Assembly: GCA_019747375.1 (NCBI GenBank) | Contig: JAIEQX010000031.1 | Location: 1 to 42,356, forward strand | DNA from: Beijerinckiaceae bacterium | Lineage (GTDB): Bacteria; Pseudomonadota; Alphaproteobacteria; Rhizobiales; Beijerinckiaceae | Direction: 5' to 3' | Length of the DNA: 42,356 bases | Shown: positions 7,341 to 15,814 of the stretch, piece by piece | Layout of the letters: every line of letters begins with the position of its first letter | How positions within the stretch are numbered: position 1 is the stretch's first letter | Made by a program: the position numbers and the translations under genes | The notes under the pieces: generated by a model | What the model was told of the DNA's origin: nothing | The model's database searches: none | Seen by the model: only the letters and a program-made list of their open reading frames with translations

Positions 7341-7670
7341 AGCGCCGGCACGCGCCCCACGAGGCACGCGCAGTCGGCCGCAGGGCCGGGCATCCTCGAT
7401 CCAGCCCTTCGGGGCGTCAAGGTAGGCACGCAGCGTGGCGACGATGTCGGCGACGTCTGCCTCGAGGTCCACCCCCCCGAAGAAATAGGTCGCGCGCTCG
7501 GGCGATTGCAGCGCCAATGATACGGGGCGGGCGCATCCGTTCATGCAATCCTGTTCCGAAACGAGCACCCGAGCGGCAAGCCCACCGGGCGTAATCGCCG
7601 CGCGGAGGATAGTCAAATCCTGACTGCTGCAGCTTCTGCAGATGTGGAGGTGGATCGGAACGAAGGACAT
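7337..7670 (-). pseudogene. DUF1636 metal-binding protein with a 3' frameshift
   Basis: A small protein with the DUF1636 pattern: Cys pair CRSC at the start, then CMNGC, then a YFFGGVDL segment. The frame holds to GWIEDARPCGRLR (codon ~99). One base out of frame the sequence goes on as ACLVGRVPAL and stops at 7337. That ending resembles the CIARIPPL ending of the second DUF1636 protein in this window. Without the shift the frame runs on for hundreds of bases antisense to the histidine-rich gene. So a single-base indel near 7360-7375, or a sequencing error, separates the last ~11 codons. DUF1636 genes often accompany cobW and cob genes. The function is unknown, probably metal handling. Confidence 0.65.
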
Positions 7671-7825
7671 GATTCCCGACCGTGCCGGCGACAAGATCAT
7701 CGGTAGTGATTATCGGCGAGCGTGGCCAGAGACGCTTGTCGTCTGCCAAACATGGGTCCCGGCCGCGTTCATTGCGGTCATCGGCTCCCTGTTCCCTGGT
7801 CAGAGCTGCATCATCTCGCCCACGC
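7671..7825. other. Intergenic stretch between cobF and the DUF1636 gene
   Basis: 155 bases with no recognised gene, riboswitch or terminator. The DUF1636 gene could be a distal member of the cobL-cobF operon or have its own promoter here. Confidence 0.3.
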
Positions 7826-8560
7826 TCACCGGCGACGGATCAGGTAGGTATCCATGATCCAGCCGTGCCGCGCGCGAGCCTCGGCGCGTCTTGCAACGAT
7901 GCGCGGCCCGGCCTCGGCCAGCGGCCCGGCGTCGAGCACCTGCTCAGGCATGCCGAGGAATCCGCCCCACCAGATGTGCAGGCCGTGCGGTGGGAGGTGC
8001 CGGAAGCTGCACTCGCCATCGAGCAGGACGGCAATGGTCTCGGCCTCCTCGGGCCAGCCGTGATCGCGCAGGCGACGGCCCGTCGTGACCGTCACGGCGC
8101 CGTTCACCGTGTTGAACGGAATCGCGTGGGCCGCCGTCAGCGCCTGCAGCGACGTGATCCCCGGCACCACGCGCAGGCGCGGGTGCGGGGTCAAACGATC
8201 CGCGATCCTGAGCGTCGAGTCGTAAAGTCCCGGATCGCCCCAGACCATGAGCGCGACCGGCCCCGCCGGATGATGGGCGGCGATCGTCTCGGCCCAGATC
8301 CGGGCGATTTCGTCATGCCAGCGGGCGACCCGCTCGGCATAGGGCAGGCTTTCGTCGCGCACCGGCATGTCGAATTCCGCGACGGGTGCGGTGCTGCCGG
8401 AGGCCCGCAGGATCTCGTGACGCAGCTCGGCGAGGTCCGCCTTGTCGGGCCCCTTGCGCGGCACCATCACCAGCGCGGCCTCCCGCAGAGCGGCCTGCCC
8501 TTCGAGTGTCACATGGGCCGGATTGCCCGTGCCGATCCCAATGAGCCAAAGCTCATGCAC
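7826..8560 (-). CDS. cobF: Precorrin-6A synthase (deacetylating)
   Basis: A 244-residue SAM-dependent tetrapyrrole methylase. The SAM-binding motif GIGTGNP is at residues 8-14, the second conserved block GDPGLYDSTLRI lies in the middle, and VVPGITSLQ follows. The C-terminus HGWIMDTYLIRR is typical of CobF. It methylates C1 of precorrin-5 with loss of the acetyl group, giving precorrin-6A. It is the last gene of the cobL-cobE-cobM-cobB-cobA-cobF run, and its start lies 8 bases inside the end of cobA, which suggests translational coupling. Length matches the family. Confidence 0.93.
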   Translation of the reverse strand: MHELWLIGIGTGNPAHVTLEGQAALREAALVMVPRKGPDKADLAELRHEILRASGSTAPVAEFDMPVRDESLPYAERVARWHDEIARIWAETIAAHHPAGPVALMVWGDPGLYDSTLRIADRLTPHPRLRVVPGITSLQALTAAHAIPFNTVNGAVTVTTGRRLRDHGWPEEAETIAVLLDGECSFRHLPPHGLHIWWGGFLGMPEQVLDAGPLAEAGPRIVARRAEARARHGWIMDTYLIRRR

Positions 8561-9287
8561 CCTCGCCTCCGATCTCGGCCAGCGAGCCGTAGAAGATCAG
8601 CGCGGGCAACGGCCCCGGATCGGCCGCCAGCCGTGCCGCAAGCGTGGAGACGGTGCCGCGCGACAGCACCTGTTCGGGCTTGCCGACCGCCTCGGCCAGC
8701 AGCGCCGAGGTGTCCCCCGGCAGGCCGCGCGCGATCAGCGCCTCGGCGAGGGCCGCGAAGGTGCGCTTGCCCATGAAGACCACGGTGCAGGCCAAAGGGT
8801 CGGCCAGCGCGTCGAGGTTCAGGTCTTCGGGCAGGCGCCCATCCACATCGTGCCCGGTCACGAACTGTACGCGCCGCGCGGTCAGGCGGCGGGTCAGCGG
8901 GATGCCCGCGGCAGCGGCGGCAGCGAGGGGCGAGGCCACGCCCGGCACGATCTCGTAGGGAATGCCGGCCTCGTGCAAGGCCACGAGTTCCTCCTCCAGC
9001 CGCCCGAAGAGCCCGCCATCGCCGGATTTCAGCCGCACGATCCGCCCACCACCTTGCGCGTAGTCCACGAGGAGGCGGCTGACGTGATGCTGCTTGGGCG
9101 AGGGTCGCCCGGCCCGCTTTCCGACGCTCACGAGGTCCGCGCCCGGGCGCGCATGGGACAGGATCGGACCGGCCGAAAGGTCGTCGTAAAGCACCGCATC
9201 GGCGTGCTTGAGCCGATCGAGCGCCTTCAGCGTCAGAAGCTCCGGATCGCCGGGGCCAGAGCCCACGAAGCTCACGAACCCGGTCAT
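8553..9287 (-). CDS. cobA: Uroporphyrinogen-III C-methyltransferase (SUMT)
   Basis: A 244-residue tetrapyrrole methylase with the classic N-terminus FVGSGPGDPELLT (residues ~7-19), then YDDLS, the SGDGGLFGR block and the VPGVASPLAAAAAAGIPLT motif. It adds methyl groups at C2 and C7 of uroporphyrinogen III to make precorrin-2, the branch point to B12 and siroheme. There is no CysG-type oxidase or ferrochelatase domain, consistent with a dedicated B12 enzyme. The ATG at 9287 overlaps the cobB stop by four bases. Confidence 0.94.
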   Translation of the reverse strand: MTGFVSFVGSGPGDPELLTLKALDRLKHADAVLYDDLSAGPILSHARPGADLVSVGKRAGRPSPKQHHVSRLLVDYAQGGGRIVRLKSGDGGLFGRLEEELVALHEAGIPYEIVPGVASPLAAAAAAGIPLTRRLTARRVQFVTGHDVDGRLPEDLNLDALADPLACTVVFMGKRTFAALAEALIARGLPGDTSALLAEAVGKPEQVLSRGTVSTLAARLAADPGPLPALIFYGSLAEIGGEGA

Positions 9288-10621
9288 GTGTCTTCGCCCG
9301 CGATGAGGTGAAAGAAGGTGCCGGTCACGTGTCCGCGCCGCGATCCGGTCTCGGGCACCGGGTTGCCATCGGCATCGGCCACGTCCGCCAGCGCCTCGTC
9401 GGGTTGCTCGAGGATGGTAGAGTAGTGGAACTCGTGGCCGCGCAGTGCAGCGCCCGCCGTCTGCCCCGGCATGGGGGCGCGCAGGACGGCGCGGCGATAA
9501 CCGAGGTGAAACTTGCGTTTCTCGTAGGATGTGACGAGGCCCAGAAGGCCCGCCATCTCGTGTCGGACCCCGTCCTTGTCGATCAGCACCTGGCCAAGCG
9601 CCATGTATCCCCCGCACTCGCCATGAACGGGGCGCGTTTCGGCGTGCCGCCGCAGCCCATCGCGGAATCGCGCCGCTGCGGAGAGACGCCCGGCATGAAG
9701 CTCGGGGTAACCTCCGGGAAGCCAGACCAGATCGGCGGATGGATCGGGCGGCTCGTCGCCCAGAGGCGAAAAGGGCAGGATTTCAGCCCCTGCGGCCCGC
9801 CAACCCTCCAGAAGATGCGGGTAGGTGAAGGAAAACGCCGCGTCCTGCGCCAGCGCGATGCGCTGCGCGGGTGGCTTGGGAAGCGAACCCGCGCCGCCCG
9901 CCGCGGTTCCGCGCGCGGCAGCCCGGATCGCCGAAAGATCGACATGCGCTCGCAGGAAGGCCGCGTAGCCCGCGATGGCGGCGTCGAGGTCCGGATGTTC
10001 CACCGCCTGCACGAGGCCCAGATGACGCTCGGGCAGGGTCAGATCACCCCGCCGGGGCAACGCACCAAGAACGGGCAGGCCCGCGCGCTCCATCCCGAGG
10101 CGGGTGAGCCGTTCGTGCCTGGGGCTCGCAACGCGGTTCAGGATCACGCCCGCGAAGGGCAGGCCCTCGTCATAGCGGGCGAAGCCGAGCGCGGTGGCCG
10201 CCGCCGACTGCGCCTGTCCGCCGACGTCGAGGACCAACACCACCGGCCAAGCCATCCTTCGCGCAGTCTCGGCGCTCGACCCGAAGCCGCTGCGCCCCCG
10301 CGTCGCGACACCATCGAAAAGGCCCATGCTCCCTTCCGCCACGCAGATGTCCGTGCCACAGGCCTGCGCAGCGATGGTCGCGAAGAGCGCCTCCCCCATC
10401 GCCCAGGTATCGAGGTTGAACGATGCGCGCCCTGTGGCGGCCCGATGGAAGGCGGGGTCGATGTAGTCGGGGCCGGACTTGAAGGGCTGTACGGTCAGCC
10501 CGTCGTCGGAGAGTGCACGGAGAAGGCCCAGCATCACGGTCGTCTTGCCCGTGCCCGAAGCCGGGGCCGAGACGAGCAGCCCAGGGGGGAAGGCCCCGCC
10601 GTTGGACACCGTGTCAGTCAT
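9284..10621 (-). CDS. cobB: Cobyrinate a,c-diamide synthase
   Basis: A 445-residue two-domain enzyme. The N-terminal P-loop [10 protein letters not shown] is at residues ~19-28, with [10 protein letters not shown] after it, and a C-terminal class-I glutamine amidotransferase domain carries the nucleophile Cys in [11 protein letters not shown] (about residue 336) and a His near the end (TFFHLIAG). It amidates the a and c side chains; in the aerobic pathway the substrate is hydrogenobyrinic acid. The ATG at 10621 puts the start eight bases inside cobM. Longer in-frame readings add only non-conserved residues. It overlaps cobA by four bases downstream. Confidence 0.93.
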   Translation of the reverse strand: MTDTVSNGGAFPPGLLVSAPASGTGKTTVMLGLLRALSDDGLTVQPFKSGPDYIDPAFHRAATGRASFNLDTWAMGEALFATIAAQACGTDICVAEGSMGLFDGVATRGRSGFGSSAETARRMAWPVVLVLDVGGQAQSAAATALGFARYDEGLPFAGVILNRVASPRHERLTRLGMERAGLPVLGALPRRGDLTLPERHLGLVQAVEHPDLDAAIAGYAAFLRAHVDLSAIRAAARGTAAGGAGSLPKPPAQRIALAQDAAFSFTYPHLLEGWRAAGAEILPFSPLGDEPPDPSADLVWLPGGYPELHAGRLSAAARFRDGLRRHAETRPVHGECGGYMALGQVLIDKDGVRHEMAGLLGLVTSYEKRKFHLGYRRAVLRAPMPGQTAGAALRGHEFHYSTILEQPDEALADVADADGNPVPETGSRRGHVTGTFFHLIAGEDT

Positions 10622-11408
10622 CGCCCTCGCTCCACTCTGCCCATGGGCTGTCGGCGCGTTGCGGGCGGTAGCGCCGGTCATAATCCGCGGCGTAGAGGCG
10701 GCTTTCGCCGAACTCCGACGCGCCGAGTGCCGGACCCGCGAGGATCAGCGCGGTCCGCTCGATCCCCTCGGGCATCGCGGCCTCGATGGTGCCAAGCGTC
10801 CCCCGCACGATCCGCTCTTCGGGCCAACTGGCGCGCCAGATGATCGCCACGGGGCAGTCCGCTCCGAGATGCGGGGTCAGATCGGCAACCACGCGCGCGA
10901 GGTTCTGGATCGAGAGGTGGATGGCCAGCGTCGCCCCCGTCGCCCCGAACGCGGCAAGCGTTTCGCCCGGTGGCATCGACGACGCGCGGCCCGGCGTTCG
11001 CGTCAGGACCACTGATTGCGCCACGCCCGGCAGCGTCAGTTCGGCGCCAAGAGCGGCCGCGGCCGCGGCGAAGGACGGCACACCCGGGGTGACGGTGTAG
11101 GGAATGCCCATCGTCTCGAGGCGGCGCAGCTGTTCGCCCATGGCCGACCAGACCGACAGATCGCCCGAATGGAGCCGCGCGACATCATGGCCCGCGTCCT
11201 GCGCCACCGCGATCTCGGCCATGATCGCTTCCAGGTCCATCGGTGCCGTGTTCACGATCCGCGCGCCGTCCGGGCAATGGGCCAGCACCGCCTCGGGCAC
11301 CAGCGACCCGGCATAGAGGCAGACCGGGCAGCGTGCGATCAGGTCGCGGCCACGCAGCGTCAGAAGGTCGGGGGCGCCCGGTCCGGCGCCGATGAAATGC
11401 ACTGTCAT
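10614..11408 (-). CDS. cobM: Precorrin-4 C11-methyltransferase
   Basis: A 264-residue tetrapyrrole methylase starting [20 protein letters not shown], the CobM/CbiF hallmark. Further motifs are [10 protein letters not shown], the [10 protein letters not shown] block and [15 protein letters not shown]. It transfers a methyl group from SAM to C11 of precorrin-4, giving precorrin-5, the substrate of CobF encoded in the same operon. Its start overlaps the cobE stop by four bases and its end overlaps cobB by eight. Length matches the family. Confidence 0.94.
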   Translation of the reverse strand: MTVHFIGAGPGAPDLLTLRGRDLIARCPVCLYAGSLVPEAVLAHCPDGARIVNTAPMDLEAIMAEIAVAQDAGHDVARLHSGDLSVWSAMGEQLRRLETMGIPYTVTPGVPSFAAAAAALGAELTLPGVAQSVVLTRTPGRASSMPPGETLAAFGATGATLAIHLSIQNLARVVADLTPHLGADCPVAIIWRASWPEERIVRGTLGTIEAAMPEGIERTALILAGPALGASEFGESRLYAADYDRRYRPQRADSPWAEWSEGDD

Positions 11409-11788
11409 GGTCCGTCCCTTTCCGCCAGTGCACAGGTGGCCAGGCCGTCGCCCGAGATCACCCGCTTTGCCATCAGCTTCGCGCCTTGCCCTGCTGCGGC
11501 TAGCGCCGACGCCTCCGCCACACTTCCGGTGCCGCGTGCGATCCTGGAAGCGTCCGAGCGCGTCAAGGTCTCCTGCCGCGCAAGCGTCTTGGCGTCAACC
11601 GGATGGACCGGCAGGGACAGGGCCGCAGCGAAGGTGCGGAAGGCCTCGCCTCGCGCCTTGTCCTCGAGCGTGGCGAGCGCTGCCACGCTGCCCGCAGCCC
11701 CGGTTCGCGCCAAGGCATCGGCAAGACTGTCGACCGTCGCCGCCGCACGGAACCCAAAGCCCGCCACGATCACAGGACCACCCGCCAT
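11405..11788 (-). CDS. cobE: CobE/CbiG C-terminal-type protein
   Basis: A 127-residue protein that opens with a beta-strand and glycine turn ([13 protein letters not shown]) and contains the basic [13 protein letters not shown] helix and the [21 protein letters not shown] region seen in CobE and the C-terminal domain of CbiG. CobE is needed for aerobic cobalamin synthesis in some bacteria; a role around precorrin-3B to precorrin-4 or in holding intermediates has been suggested but is not settled. The ATG at 11788 lies 19 bases inside the 3' end of cobL, and the stop overlaps the cobM start by four bases. Confidence 0.85.
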   Translation of the reverse strand: MAGGPVIVAGFGFRAAATVDSLADALARTGAAGSVAALATLEDKARGEAFRTFAAALSLPVHPVDAKTLARQETLTRSDASRIARGTGSVAEASALAAAGQGAKLMAKRVISGDGLATCALAERDGP

Positions 11789-12981
11789 TGCACCACCGGA
11801 TAGGCCGCCTTCCAGCCGCGCCTGGCCCCGAGCGCCCCGGCCTCGGACAACTCGATGCGCAGGAGTGACCCGCCGAGCCGCTCCGACCAGGCGGCCAGCA
11901 ACCCCTCTGACTCCAGCGTCACCGCATGGGCGACAAGGCGTGTGCCGGGTGGGAGGCGCTCCGTCAGATCTGTCAGCAACGCGTCGCTGAGCCCGCCACC
12001 GATGAAGACGGCCTGCGGGGCGGCGAAGCCCTCGAGCGCGCCCGGTGCCTGCCCCTCGATGACGCGCAGCCGGTCCACCGCCAGCCGGTCGGCATTGGCA
12101 CGGATGCGGTCGGCGCGGTCGGCGCGCAGCTCGATGCTGACAGCCTCGGTCGTGGGATGTGACAAGAGCCACTCGATGGCGATGGTGCCCGAACCGCCGC
12201 CGATGTCCCACAAGGTCTCGTAGGGGCGCGGAGCCAGCGCCGACAGGGCCAGCGCGCGGACAGGGCGCTTGGTGATCTGGCCATCGGTGTCGAAGAAACC
12301 GTCGTCGATTCCGGACGCGACGGGCAGGCAGAGGCCATCGCCCTCAACCTCCAGCGCCACGGCAACAGGATGGGCGAAGGCGTCGCCGGGCGGAGTTTCG
12401 GCGGTCAAAACGGTGATGCGCTCAAGCTGACCGCCGAGCGCCTCCATCACCGTCATCCGGGTGTCTCCGAAGCCCTCGTCACGCAGGTAGGCGGCGAGGG
12501 CCGGCACGGCCTCTCCGTCGCGTAACAGCACGATGGCACGCAGGCCCGGGGCAAGATGCGGCCTCAAGCGCGTGAGCGGCGCAGCGTGGAGGCCGAGACA
12601 CAGCGTGCGCTCGAGCGGCCAGCCGAGCCGCGCGGCGGCGAGCGAAAACGTGGACGGCCCCGGAAGCGCGCGCCATTCGCATGCGTCGAGGTCACGCGCG
12701 ATCACCGCGCCCGCGCCGAACCAGAACGGATCGCCCGAGGCGAGCACCACGACGGGGCGGCCTCGATACCCACGCAGGATCGGCAGACCGTCGGCGAAGG
12801 GCACGGGCCATTCGACGGTGTCGGCCTTCAGGCCCGGCAGCAAGGCGAGGTGCCGTTTCGCGCCCATGACCACCTCGGCCTGATCGAGCGCACGCCGGCT
12901 TGCGGGCGGCAGGCCGTCCGGTCCATCTTCGCCGAGGCCCACGATGGTGAGCCATGCAGTCTTCGACGGAGCCTCAGCCAT
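11770..12981 (-). CDS. cobL: Precorrin-6Y C5,15-methyltransferase (decarboxylating)
   Basis: A 403-residue two-domain enzyme. Residues ~10-200 are a tetrapyrrole methylase (WLTIVGLGEDGPDGLP, SGDPFWFGAG), like CbiE. Residues ~215-403 are a Rossmann methyltransferase/decarboxylase (LWDIGGGSGTIAIEW), like CbiT. It methylates C5 and C15 and decarboxylates the C12 acetate to give precorrin-8X. The start ATG at 12981 lies within CATG, so it overlaps the start of divergent cobK. Its Shine-Dalgarno AGGAGG (complement of 12991-12996) lies within cobK codons. It heads the cobL-cobE-cobM-cobB-cobA-cobF operon. Confidence 0.94.
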   Translation of the reverse strand: MAEAPSKTAWLTIVGLGEDGPDGLPPASRRALDQAEVVMGAKRHLALLPGLKADTVEWPVPFADGLPILRGYRGRPVVVLASGDPFWFGAGAVIARDLDACEWRALPGPSTFSLAAARLGWPLERTLCLGLHAAPLTRLRPHLAPGLRAIVLLRDGEAVPALAAYLRDEGFGDTRMTVMEALGGQLERITVLTAETPPGDAFAHPVAVALEVEGDGLCLPVASGIDDGFFDTDGQITKRPVRALALSALAPRPYETLWDIGGGSGTIAIEWLLSHPTTEAVSIELRADRADRIRANADRLAVDRLRVIEGQAPGALEGFAAPQAVFIGGGLSDALLTDLTERLPPGTRLVAHAVTLESEGLLAAWSERLGGSLLRIELSEAGALGARRGWKAAYPVVQWRVVL

Positions 12982-13735
12982 GGAGCCGAACCTCCTGATC
13001 CTCGCCGGGACGTCCGAGGCGACGGCGCTCGCCCGGGTGGCGGCCGAGCGCGGGCTGAACGGCGTCGTGTCTTTCGCCGGACGGGTCGAGCGGCCCCTGC
13101 GACAGCCTCTGCCGCAGCGGATCGGTGGCTTCGGCGGGGTCGACGGCCTGATATGCTTCCTGCGCAAGGCAAGCATTACCCATGTGATCGACGCGACACA
13201 CCCGTTTGCGGTGCAGATGAGCCGCAACGCCGTCGCCGCCTGCGCACGGGCCGGCGTGCCGCTTCTTGCCCTCACGCGGCCCGAATGGCAGGCCGGTCCC
13301 GGCGACCGGTGGCAGCACGTGACAGACATCCCGGGCGCGGTGTTGGCGCTCGATCGGCCGCGCGCAACCGTCATGTTGGCTGTGGGACGGATGCATCTGG
13401 CAGACTTCGCGCCCAACCCGCAGCATCGCTACCTCCTGCGGCTGGTTGATCCGCCGAAAGGGCCGCTGCCCTTTCCTGACGCGGAGGTGCTTGTCGACCG
13501 TGGCCCCTTCGAGGAGGCGGCGGACCGCGCCCTGATGGAACGGCACGGAATCGAGATCGTTGTTTCGAAAAACGCAGGCGGAACCGGGGCCTACGCCAAG
13601 ATCGCCGCGGCGCGAGCGCTTGGGCTGCCGGTCATCATGATCGACCGGCCGACGCCGCCAGCCCGCCTCGAGGTCCATGATGTGGCGCAGGTCTTCGACT
13701 GGCTCGCTCATTCCGGAACCGACCTCGGCGTGTAG
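12980..13735 (+). CDS. cobK: Precorrin-6A reductase
   Basis: A 251-residue NADPH-dependent reductase with the usual start NLLILAGTSEATALA, the motif VIDATHPFAVQMSRNA and the late block VVSKNAGGTGAYAKI, all typical of CobK. It reduces precorrin-6A to precorrin-6B. The ATG at 12980 is preceded by GGAG at 12968-12971, and no downstream start retains the conserved N-terminus. It is the only plus-strand gene between two minus-strand operons. Its 5' end overlaps the start of cobL and its 3' end overlaps convergent cobJ by 28 bases, so its promoter must lie within cobL. Confidence 0.93.
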   Translation: MEPNLLILAGTSEATALARVAAERGLNGVVSFAGRVERPLRQPLPQRIGGFGGVDGLICFLRKASITHVIDATHPFAVQMSRNAVAACARAGVPLLALTRPEWQAGPGDRWQHVTDIPGAVLALDRPRATVMLAVGRMHLADFAPNPQHRYLLRLVDPPKGPLPFPDAEVLVDRGPFEEAADRALMERHGIEIVVSKNAGGTGAYAKIAAARALGLPVIMIDRPTPPARLEVHDVAQVFDWLAHSGTDLGV

Positions 13736-14460
13736 ACGAAGGGCGCGCCATCGCGCTCAATGATGCGCGTCGCCGACGACCCGATCAGGACGACGGTGCG
13801 CATATCGGCCATGTTCGGGGATGCGTCCGCAAGGCGGACGACGCGGAGGTGCTCCTTCGGCGTCGAGACCGCCCTTGCGAAAACGACCACGCGGGACGGC
13901 TCACAGATGCTTCTGAGCAGTTTCAGCGCAAGACTCATGCCGTCGGGTCGCGCCTTCGACCTCGGATTGTAGAGCGCGATCGCGAAATCGGCCTCGACGG
14001 CATGGCGCAGCCGTGCCTCGATCAGCGCCTGGGGCTTCAGATTGTCGCTGAGGTTGATCGCGCAGAAATCGTGACCGAGCGGTGCGCCCACGCGTGCGGC
14101 GGCGGCAAGCATCGCGGTGATGCCGGGGAGCACCCGGATTTCGAGACCTCGCCAGCTGCGCGGGCCGCCCTCCACGGCCTCGAACACCGCCGCGGCCATG
14201 GCGAAAACGCCGGGATCGCCGGAACTCACTACCACGACACGCCGCCCCTCGTGGGCCATCTTCAGGGCATGCTGCGCGCGGTCCAGCTCCTCGCGATTGT
14301 CCGTCTCGTGGCGCTGAAGCCCACGGCGGCCGGGAACGCGACGAACGTAAGGCGCGTAGCCCACGACATCCGTCGCCTCGGCCAGGGCCTGCGTGACCTC
14401 GGGCGTGATCAACGCGTCGTCTCCCGGCCCCAACCCCGCGATGACCAGCCATCCGGTCAT
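13708..14460 (-). CDS. cobJ: Precorrin-3B C17-methyltransferase
   Basis: A 250-residue tetrapyrrole methylase beginning WLVIAGLGPGDDALITPEV, with VVSSGDPGVFAMAAAVFE and VLPGITAMLAAAARVGAPLGHDF, then INLSDNL, all typical of CobJ/CbiH. It methylates C17 and contracts the ring, converting precorrin-3B to precorrin-4. It is the last gene of the long riboswitch-2 operon and overlaps cobI by four bases (ATGA). Its 3' end runs 28 bases into convergent cobK. A longer in-frame reading upstream has no conserved residues, so ATG 14460 is used. Confidence 0.94.
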   Translation of the reverse strand: MTGWLVIAGLGPGDDALITPEVTQALAEATDVVGYAPYVRRVPGRRGLQRHETDNREELDRAQHALKMAHEGRRVVVVSSGDPGVFAMAAAVFEAVEGGPRSWRGLEIRVLPGITAMLAAAARVGAPLGHDFCAINLSDNLKPQALIEARLRHAVEADFAIALYNPRSKARPDGMSLALKLLRSICEPSRVVVFARAVSTPKEHLRVVRLADASPNMADMRTVVLIGSSATRIIERDGAPFVYTPRSVPE

Positions 14461-15185
14461 GGACGCCGCCCCTGTCCGTGAACGATCACGATGGAGAAGT
14501 AAGGCGACGCGCGATCCCCAGCCTCGGCCAGCGGAACGGCCCGTTCCTCGGCCATGCTCGCGCATTCCACGAGCCATGCGCGCTCGAGCTTCCCTGCCGT
14601 TTCCAGCGCGTCACGTACTTTCGGCAGGTTGCGACCGACCTTCATAACGACGATGGCATCGGCGTCGGCCATGTGCCGCGCGAGAACCGATTGCGGCATC
14701 GTTCCCAGGAGCACCGTCAGCACGTCGTCGCCCCAGGTCACGGGGATGCCGGTCGCAGTCCAGGCCGCGGACATCCCGGTGATCGCGGGCACGACACGCA
14801 CCGGAACATCGTCCCTCAACCGCGTGTAGAGATGCATGAAGGAGCCGTAGAAGAACGGATCGCCCTCGCAGAGGACGACCACGTCCGCGCCGGACCGGGC
14901 GATGTCACGCAGACGCACCGACACCTCGGCATAGAAGCCGGACAGGCACTCGGCATAGGCGGGATCGTCCAGCGGGATTTCCGTGGTTACCGGGTACTCC
15001 ATCGCGATCTCGACGGCGTCGGCGCGCAGCATCCCCTCCACAATGGTCCGCGCGCGGCCCGGGCGACCGGCCTTGCGGAAATAGGCGACATGGGTCGCGC
15101 CGCGCACCAGCCGGTGCGCGCGGACACTCATCAGGTCGGGGTCGCCGGGGCCGAGGCCGACGCCATGGATCGTACCGGCGCTCAT
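14457..15185 (-). CDS. cobI: Precorrin-2 C20-methyltransferase
   Basis: A 242-residue tetrapyrrole methylase. The N-terminus IHGVGLGPGDPDLMSVRA and the block VVLCEGDPFFYGSFMHLY identify CobI/CbiL, with VVPAITGMSAAWTATG following. It adds the C20 methyl group to precorrin-2, making precorrin-3A for CobG, whose gene is two genes upstream. It overlaps cobH and cobJ by four bases on each side. Length is typical. Confidence 0.94.
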   Translation of the reverse strand: MSAGTIHGVGLGPGDPDLMSVRAHRLVRGATHVAYFRKAGRPGRARTIVEGMLRADAVEIAMEYPVTTEIPLDDPAYAECLSGFYAEVSVRLRDIARSGADVVVLCEGDPFFYGSFMHLYTRLRDDVPVRVVPAITGMSAAWTATGIPVTWGDDVLTVLLGTMPQSVLARHMADADAIVVMKVGRNLPKVRDALETAGKLERAWLVECASMAEERAVPLAEAGDRASPYFSIVIVHGQGRRP

Positions 15186-15811
15186 TCCGCGCGGCTCGCG
15201 ATGGCGTTGATGGCGGCGACTGTGATCGCGCTGCCGCCGAGGCGCCCCTCAACGATCAGGCAGGGCGCGGGCTGCGCCTCCCACAGGGCGGCCTTCGATT
15301 CCGCCGCACCGACGAAGCCCACGGGGCAACCGATGATCGCTGCCGGGCGGGGGCAGTCCGGGTCTTCCAGCATCTCCAGCAGGTGGAACAGCGCCGTCGG
15401 CGCATTGCCGATGGCGACGAGGCCTCCAGCCAGATGCGGGCGCCACAATTCCAGCGCCGCGGCGGAGCGGGTGGTGCCCATCCTTGCGGCCAGTTCGGGC
15501 ACCGAGGCGTCCTGAAGCGTGCAGATCACCTCGTTCACCGCAGGCAGCCGCTTGCGTGTCACCCCTTCGCTGACCATGCGCGCATCGCAGAGGATCGGCG
15601 CGCCCGCCTCGAGCGCCGCACGTGCTGCTCCGACCATGTCGGGGGAAAACCGCACATGCGCTTCCAGCCCCACCATGCCCGCCGCATGGATCATGCGGAC
15701 GGCGACCTGTTCCTCGTCCGGGGCAAAGCGTGCGAGGTCGGCCTCCGCCCGGATCGTCGCGAAGCTCTCGGCATAGATCGCCGCGCCGTCTGTCTCGTAG
15801 GTATAGGGCAT
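15182..15811 (-). CDS. cobH: Precorrin-8X methylmutase
   Basis: A 209-residue CobH/CbiC protein. The catalytic His lies in RMIHAAGMVGLE (His42). Further family blocks are PILCDARMVSEGV, VAIGNAPTALFHLLEML and IIGCPVGFVGAAESKAAL. It moves a methyl group from C11 to C12, turning precorrin-8X into hydrogenobyrinic acid. The gene follows cobG by three bases and overlaps cobI by four, so the genes are probably translated from one transcript. Confidence 0.95.
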   Translation of the reverse strand: MPYTYETDGAAIYAESFATIRAEADLARFAPDEEQVAVRMIHAAGMVGLEAHVRFSPDMVGAARAALEAGAPILCDARMVSEGVTRKRLPAVNEVICTLQDASVPELAARMGTTRSAAALELWRPHLAGGLVAIGNAPTALFHLLEMLEDPDCPRPAAIIGCPVGFVGAAESKAALWEAQPAPCLIVEGRLGGSAITVAAINAIASRAE

Positions 15812-15814
15812 GGG

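Noticed and set aside
11770-13416. A longer cobL reading starting at 13416.
   Set aside because: The extension is antisense to cobK and has no methylase features. The conserved N-terminus and an AGGAGG site fix the start at 12981.
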